A stretch of DNA of 17,875 nucleotides, from contig JAVWHX010000046.1 of the NCBI GenBank assembly GCA_036639875.1, positions 1 through 17,875 on the forward strand, read 5' to 3'. This DNA is from JAVWHX01 sp036639875 (lineage in GTDB: Bacteria; Bacillota_I; Bacilli_A; Erysipelotrichales; Coprobacillaceae). The translations under genes were made by a program, and so were the position numbers. Shown in pieces: positions 14,672 to 17,875 of this stretch (the stretch's first letter is position 1; each line of letters begins with the position of its first letter). Under the pieces are notes generated by a model that was not told where the DNA came from, did no database searches, and was given only the letters and a program-made list of their open reading frames with translations.

Positions 14672-15694
14672 CTAGATATTTTTATCTAAATAATCATATA
14701 GTGATAGTTCATTTTGAAATATAGCTTGTTTGAAATTTTGTTTGTCAATAATAGGAACTTGATGATATTCTAAAATTTCATATACCGATTTTCTATCTTG
14801 ATCTTTTTTATAATATAGTGACGTATTTATTTCAAACTTATTGTTATCTTGCATTACAAACTTAAATATAATATTAAAATATTTTTCTACACCATATCCA
14901 ATACCACCATATTTTTTTTCTATATAAATTGTGACATGATTTATATCATGGTAAGAATAATGTTGTGCTAAACAATGTGTTGTATTGTTAAAAATAGCTC
15001 TTAAACTTTTTAATTGTTGATGATGACTGTTAAACACATAAAAATCCATATCTTTAAACTCATAATATTTTTCTTTAAAATTCAATATATAAATTAGAAG
15101 CCCTCCAAATATAACAGATGGAATATATATTAACCAATTAAGACTGATACCTGATTCCCATCTTGCCATCATAAATGGTATTGAACCTATAAATGCACTC
15201 ACACCTACTGATACTATTAGTTCTTTCAATAATTGATAAGGTGTTGTTTTTCTTCCAAATGTAATTGCTGAGTATGGTTTCATAAACTCAACCGCTTTTT
15301 TAATTATACTATTTACTTTTGTATCACTATAAGCTGTCATAGTTTGAAATTGCCCATCAACAACTGCATCTAATAAAGGAATGCTCTTTTGACTCAATTC
15401 TTTGCATTTTTGTTGAATATCCTCTAAGTTTTCTACCTGAGCTTGTAATATATTAATATGCTGATCTAAAACATTTTGAAACTTATCTTGGTTGTTTAAT
15501 ATTTCTTCTATCATATCCAAAGAAATATCTAGTTCTCTAAGAAATCTGATCTTCTTTAAGATCATTATATCTTCTTTTGAATAATTTCTATAGCCATTTT
15601 CATCTCTATGTGGATGAAGAAATCCTAGTTTATCATAATATCGTATTGTTTGAGAATTCATTTGTAACATATCTTCTACTTCTTTAATTTTCAT
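14672..15694 (-). CDS. MerR-family regulator with two membrane helices
   Basis: In this 340-residue protein, residues 1-68 form a clear MerR DNA-binding domain (MKIKEVEDMLQMNSQTIRYY, then DKLGFLHPHRDENGYRNYS). A coiled-coil helix spans about 70-102. Two membrane helices follow near 157-176 and 186-205. The C-terminal 135 residues are polar and rich in aromatic and basic residues, with no recognised fold. MerR proteins normally act by untwisting promoters with long spacers; a membrane-tethered form may respond to an envelope signal. The ATG is supported by GAGAGGGA upstream. It also overlaps, by ATGA, the stop of an 18-codon ORF with a much better ribosome site, so translation is probably coupled. 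A MerR-like promoter (15768-15798) suggests autoregulation. Confidence 0.85.
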   Translation of the reverse strand: MKIKEVEDMLQMNSQTIRYYDKLGFLHPHRDENGYRNYSKEDIMILKKIRFLRELDISLDMIEEILNNQDKFQNVLDQHINILQAQVENLEDIQQKCKELSQKSIPLLDAVVDGQFQTMTAYSDTKVNSIIKKAVEFMKPYSAITFGRKTTPYQLLKELIVSVGVSAFIGSIPFMMARWESGISLNWLIYIPSVIFGGLLIYILNFKEKYYEFKDMDFYVFNSHHQQLKSLRAIFNNTTHCLAQHYSYHDINHVTIYIEKKYGGIGYGVEKYFNIIFKFVMQDNNKFEINTSLYYKKDQDRKSVYEILEYHQVPIIDKQNFKQAIFQNELSLYDYLDKNI

Positions 15695-15747
15695 AATGTC
15701 TTTCCCTCTCTTTGTCTAATAAATTGAAATATTATAGTTTTTTTCAT
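15691..15747 (-). CDS. 18-residue leader ORF coupled to the MerR gene
   Basis: The ORF reads MKKTIIFQFIRQREGKTL and then TGA. It is preceded by AAAGGAG six bases before its ATG, a better site than that of the MerR gene. Its stop overlaps the MerR start as ATGA, a standard arrangement for coupled translation. It could be a regulatory leader peptide or simply a device that delivers ribosomes to the MerR start. The amphipathic, basic sequence resembles no known peptide. Because it is so short, chance cannot be ruled out, but site strength and exact overlap argue for translation. Confidence 0.5.
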   Translation of the reverse strand: MKKTIIFQFIRQREGKTL

Positions 15748-15767
15748 AATACTCTCCTTTCACTTAA

Positions 15768-15798
15768 ACCGTACACCTTTCAATAACTATAAGGTCAA
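15768..15798 (-). promoter_or_regulatory. MerR-type promoter with 19-bp spacer and dyad
   Basis: Minus-strand TTGACC (15793-15798) and TACGGT (15768-15773) are 19 bp apart, the long spacing typical of MerR-controlled promoters. ACCTT and AAGGT arms (15775-15779 and 15791-15795) form an inverted repeat across the spacer. The -10 match is only partial. Confidence 0.5.
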
Positions 15799-15840
15799 GA
15801 CTTTTTTAGTATTTATTTAATTATAACCTTTTTTACAAAT

Positions 15841-15899
15841 AAAAAAAGTCATCTCATCTTTGCTTTGATAAGATCACTCTAAAGTAGGTAACTTTTTTT
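15841..15899 (-). terminator. Probable terminator of the cysteine-rich protein gene
   Basis: AAAAAAAGT (15841-15849) and ACTTTTTTT (15891-15899) can pair across about 40 bases that contain an inner ATCTT/AAGAT hairpin, and the minus strand ends in a T-run. The stem is AT-rich and the loop long, so confidence is moderate. Confidence 0.5.
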
Positions 15900-15900
15900 A

Positions 15901-16551
15901 TTATTTTAATCCTTCAGCTAACAATTCAATAAGATGAATAGGATGCCCTTCTCCTAGTTTCATTCCTCTTTCACAACCATTACAATATACTACTACTTGA
16001 TTTGTTGGATAATGACTAACCCATTCTTTCATACATTTCACCTGTTCTTCTTCAGGTAACAAATGAATATGGTTGTCTATAAAGTCATGTAATGTTTTTG
16101 GAGCAACTTCAATACAATCTTTTGCAGGAGTATTATAAAGCCATACACCACAATATTTTGTTTTATCAAAGTTTTCTTCCATTTCAACAATTGTATAGTT
16201 CATCTTTAAAAGACACTCTCTAACAGCATTTTGCAATGTAAGATCATTTCTTGTTCTAAAACAATCTTGTACAGTTATTAATTCTCCATGATGGTCTACC
16301 CAAGGAAAATCTTTATCTTTTAAAACATATTCATATAAACTTAAACATTCATTCTCTGGGTGCGTTTCATTAAGAACAATATGACATAGCGTACAATTAT
16401 TAACAATCACATCATTTGGTTCTAAGAACTTACCTTTCACTCGACAACATTGATCAATAATTGCTCCGCTTCTTTTCACGTATTCTTGCATAGCAGAAAC
16501 TGCTTCTGGATGATTCTTTCTTACATCACACCCTGGTAAATAATGTAGCAT
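15901..16551 (-). CDS. Cysteine-rich (CCG/HdrB-like) Fe-S oxidoreductase-type protein
   Basis: The 216-residue soluble protein has 13 cysteines in two repeated sets. The first is C8, C35-C36 and C53xxC56 (NCTLCH). The second is C97, C134-G and C190xxC193 (YCNGCERG). This resembles the paired cysteine-rich domains of heterodisulfide reductase subunit B and related oxidoreductases, which bind unusual Fe-S clusters, but the spacing in the first set is shorter than the classical CCG motif. The ending HPIHLIELLAEGL is common in such domains. No ferredoxin-type partner or dehydrogenase is encoded nearby, so its electron donor and substrate are unknown. The start at 16551 has AAGGAGGT five bases upstream; in-frame ATGs at 16566 and 16587 lie on or before that site and are rejected. 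Confidence 0.7.
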   Translation of the reverse strand: MLHYLPGCDVRKNHPEAVSAMQEYVKRSGAIIDQCCRVKGKFLEPNDVIVNNCTLCHIVLNETHPENECLSLYEYVLKDKDFPWVDHHGELITVQDCFRTRNDLTLQNAVRECLLKMNYTIVEMEENFDKTKYCGVWLYNTPAKDCIEVAPKTLHDFIDNHIHLLPEEEQVKCMKEWVSHYPTNQVVVYCNGCERGMKLGEGHPIHLIELLAEGLK

Positions 16552-16585
16552 ATGTACCTCCTTCATAAAGTTCTTTATCAACAAC

Positions 16586-16610
16586 ATTATACATCTTTTA
16601 TATATAAAAG
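16586..16610 (-). promoter_or_regulatory. Probable promoter with palindrome for the cysteine-rich protein gene
   Basis: A minus-strand TATAAT (16586-16591) lies 35 bp before the start codon. Directly upstream is the perfect 16-bp palindrome CTTTTATATATAAAAG (16595-16610) in place of a good -35, which suggests activator or repressor binding. The sequence is AT-rich, so chance is possible. Confidence 0.45.
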
Positions 16611-16702
16611 AATTAAATTTTCAATCATTGAAACATACTTAAAATTCCCATTTTCTTTATATAAATTCATTGTTTCATCTTTCTATGAAAACAAATACAA
16701 TC

Positions 16703-16729
16703 AAAAAAAGACCATTCTTCGATGATCTT
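16703..16729 (-). terminator. Terminator of the mannose-6-phosphate isomerase gene
   Basis: On the minus strand AAGATCAT (16722-16729) pairs with ATGGTCTT (16708-16715), with one G-U pair, around a 6-base loop, then seven Ts follow. The stem overlaps the gene's stop codon. Confidence 0.75.
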
Positions 16730-17690
16730 ATACTCTCGTTTTAATAAAAGATAGATTTCCAGTCACTTTATATTTTCCTTCTTGAGCAGGAATAAAAATA
16801 CTATCACCCTTTTGAATACTTAACTTTCCATCTTCAAAAGAAACAACGCCACTACCATCTAATATAGTAAGTGCTTGAAAGCTATTTGTGTCAACTACTC
16901 CTTGATAATCTCCATCAACATCATATTTTTCACATATAAAGTAATCATTCTTTGACAACAAGATTTTATTATATCCAACATATTTTTTAAGATTACCATC
17001 AGGTTTCCCATTTTTCTCACTTGGAGTTAAGTTAGAAACTTCAACTGCTTTGTCCACATGAAGTTCTCTAGGTTTTCCATCGACACCTAAACGTTTAAAA
17101 TCATATACGCGATATGTTGAATTAGAACATTGTTGGATTTCAGCTACGATAATGCCTGCTCCAATCGCATGAATTGTTCCAGTTTTAATGAAAAAACAAT
17201 CTCCTTTATTAACTTTGACTTTCTTTAAATAATCACAAATTGTATCATCTTCAATATGTTTCCTGTATTCTTCTTTTGTCATCTCTTGATTAACACCATA
17301 ATATAAAAAAGCATCCGGTTTTGCTTCTAAGACATACCAAAATTCATTTTTCCCAAATTCGCCTTCATTTTTCAAAGCATATTCATCATCAGGATGAACT
17401 TGAATACTTAAAGCTTGTGCAGCATCGATAAACTTAATCATGATTGGAAAACTGTCATACTTTTCACACTTCTTACCCCAAGCTTTTTTTCCTTGTTGTT
17501 CTAAATAATCTTTAAAAGATACTCCTGAAAACTCTCCATTAAGTATAACACTACTTCCATCTTTATGATTTGACATTTCCCAAGTTTCTGCAACTTTTTC
17601 TAAATCACTAACTTTGTTATATTCTTCTACTAATCTTCTACCACCCCATAGATAGTCCTTCATTGCAGGTTTAAGTTTCAATATTTCCAT
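16728..17690 (-). CDS. manA: Mannose-6-phosphate isomerase, class I
   Basis: The 320-residue length matches the short Firmicute class I enzyme, which interconverts mannose-6-phosphate and fructose-6-phosphate in the cytoplasm and links mannose use to glycolysis and to GDP-mannose supply. Zinc ligands are visible as Q97 and H99 in IQVHPDD, E116 in KNEFWYVL and H174 in GTIHAIG. The catalytic-site arginine lies in YRVYDFKR (R194). The N-terminal MKDYLWGG block is also typical. The last 80 residues form the second cupin-like domain. The ATG at 17690 follows GGGAGG with good spacing; the in-frame TTG at 17705 overlaps that site. It is transcribed alone. No mannose PTS gene is present, so the source of substrate is not shown. 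Confidence 0.93.
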   Translation of the reverse strand: MEILKLKPAMKDYLWGGRRLVEEYNKVSDLEKVAETWEMSNHKDGSSVILNGEFSGVSFKDYLEQQGKKAWGKKCEKYDSFPIMIKFIDAAQALSIQVHPDDEYALKNEGEFGKNEFWYVLEAKPDAFLYYGVNQEMTKEEYRKHIEDDTICDYLKKVKVNKGDCFFIKTGTIHAIGAGIIVAEIQQCSNSTYRVYDFKRLGVDGKPRELHVDKAVEVSNLTPSEKNGKPDGNLKKYVGYNKILLSKNDYFICEKYDVDGDYQGVVDTNSFQALTILDGSGVVSFEDGKLSIQKGDSIFIPAQEGKYKVTGNLSFIKTRV

Positions 17691-17719
17691 TTTGTTTCCT
17701 CCCAATATTAGATAGATGC

Positions 17720-17749
17720 ATTATATAATAAGCTTATATCTACATACAA
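17720..17749 (-). promoter_or_regulatory. Promoter of the mannose-6-phosphate isomerase gene
   Basis: Minus-strand TTGTAT (17744-17749) and TATAAT (17720-17725) are 18 bp apart and lie 30 bp before the start codon. Confidence 0.65.
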
Positions 17750-17782
17750 TAATATATATAATTTATAATTAAAGGGGATAAA

Positions 17783-17875
17783 ATGTTAATTTTTAAGCAG
17801 ATTGAAAAGGACGATTACAAGGCGTTTCAAATAATTGCGGAGTGGGAAAATCAAGATGACATAAAATATATGATA
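17783..17875 (+). CDS. Probable GNAT-type N-acetyltransferase, N-terminal part (cut by window edge)
   Basis: An ATG at 17783 with AAAGGGG five bases upstream opens a frame that stays open for 31 codons to the window end. The visible start, MLIFKQIEKDDYKAFQIIAE and then WENQDDIKYMI, resembles the first strand and helix of GNAT acetyltransferases, where a beta strand with K/R is followed by a W-x-N-D type loop. The acetyl-CoA binding region is not in the window, so the family call is tentative. The gene is divergent from the isomerase gene. Two TATAAT boxes (17757-17762 and 17764-17769) could serve as -10 sites. Confidence 0.55.
   Translation, partial: MLIFKQIEKDDYKAFQIIAEWENQDDIKYMI

Noticed and set aside
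1..17875. CRISPR array, tRNA, rRNA or prophage attachment sites
   Set aside because: No spaced direct repeats, cloverleaf-type sequences with the conserved GGTTCGA loop or rRNA segments were seen. Repeats found are short inverted pairs tied to promoters or terminators.

Overview
The window is AT-rich DNA with Bacillota-style signals: strong AGGAGG-like ribosome binding sites, TATAAT boxes and hairpin-plus-T-tract terminators. Family content (MurR/RpiR and MerR regulators, a DbpA/YxiN-type helicase, an ISL3 element, a Gram-positive surface esterase) suggests a low-GC gut Firmicute. The Erysipelotrichia/Coprobacillaceae are a plausible home, but that placement is inference. All genes read normally with the standard bacterial code.

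Layout. 1-457 is the right end of an ISL3-family insertion sequence: the transposase C-terminus and a terminal inverted repeat. 482-1909 holds three leftward genes: a DUF2798 membrane protein, and an apparent two-gene operon of a DUF4177 protein and a GyrI-like effector-binding protein. 1981-2540 is a gene graveyard with broken reading frames on both strands. 2569-3219 is a rightward pair, a DUF2089 helix-turn-helix protein and a small membrane protein. It is followed by a remnant of an Old Yellow Enzyme-type NADH:flavin oxidoreductase with an internal stop.

3529-6645 encodes a large leftward ABC transporter that fuses ATPase and permease and carries a loop of about 600 residues outside the membrane. 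A rightward MFS permease (6837-7979) converges, through a shared terminator, on a leftward secreted protein with two tandem esterase modules (8019-10718). Upstream of the esterase lies a MurR/RpiR regulator (10820-11605) with its own promoter and terminator. Esterase, permease and regulator could form a small carbohydrate-use locus, but only proximity supports this.

11856-13298 is a DbpA-type DEAD-box RNA helicase. 13520-15747 holds two membrane-tethered regulators, one XRE and one MerR. The MerR gene is preceded by an 18-codon leader ORF that overlaps its start codon. 15901-16551 is a cysteine-rich HdrB/CCG-like protein, and 16728-17690 is a class I mannose-6-phosphate isomerase. A rightward gene that starts at 17783, probably a GNAT acetyltransferase, runs off the end.

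Most genes are single transcription units with their own promoter and terminator. No rRNA, tRNA, CRISPR array or recognisable riboswitch was seen. No clearly new defence or mobile system stands out. The most unusual items are the leader ORF coupled to the MerR gene, the adjacent membrane-bound regulators, the tandem esterase with a defective sorting motif, and the Met/Gln-rich loop of the ABC transporter.
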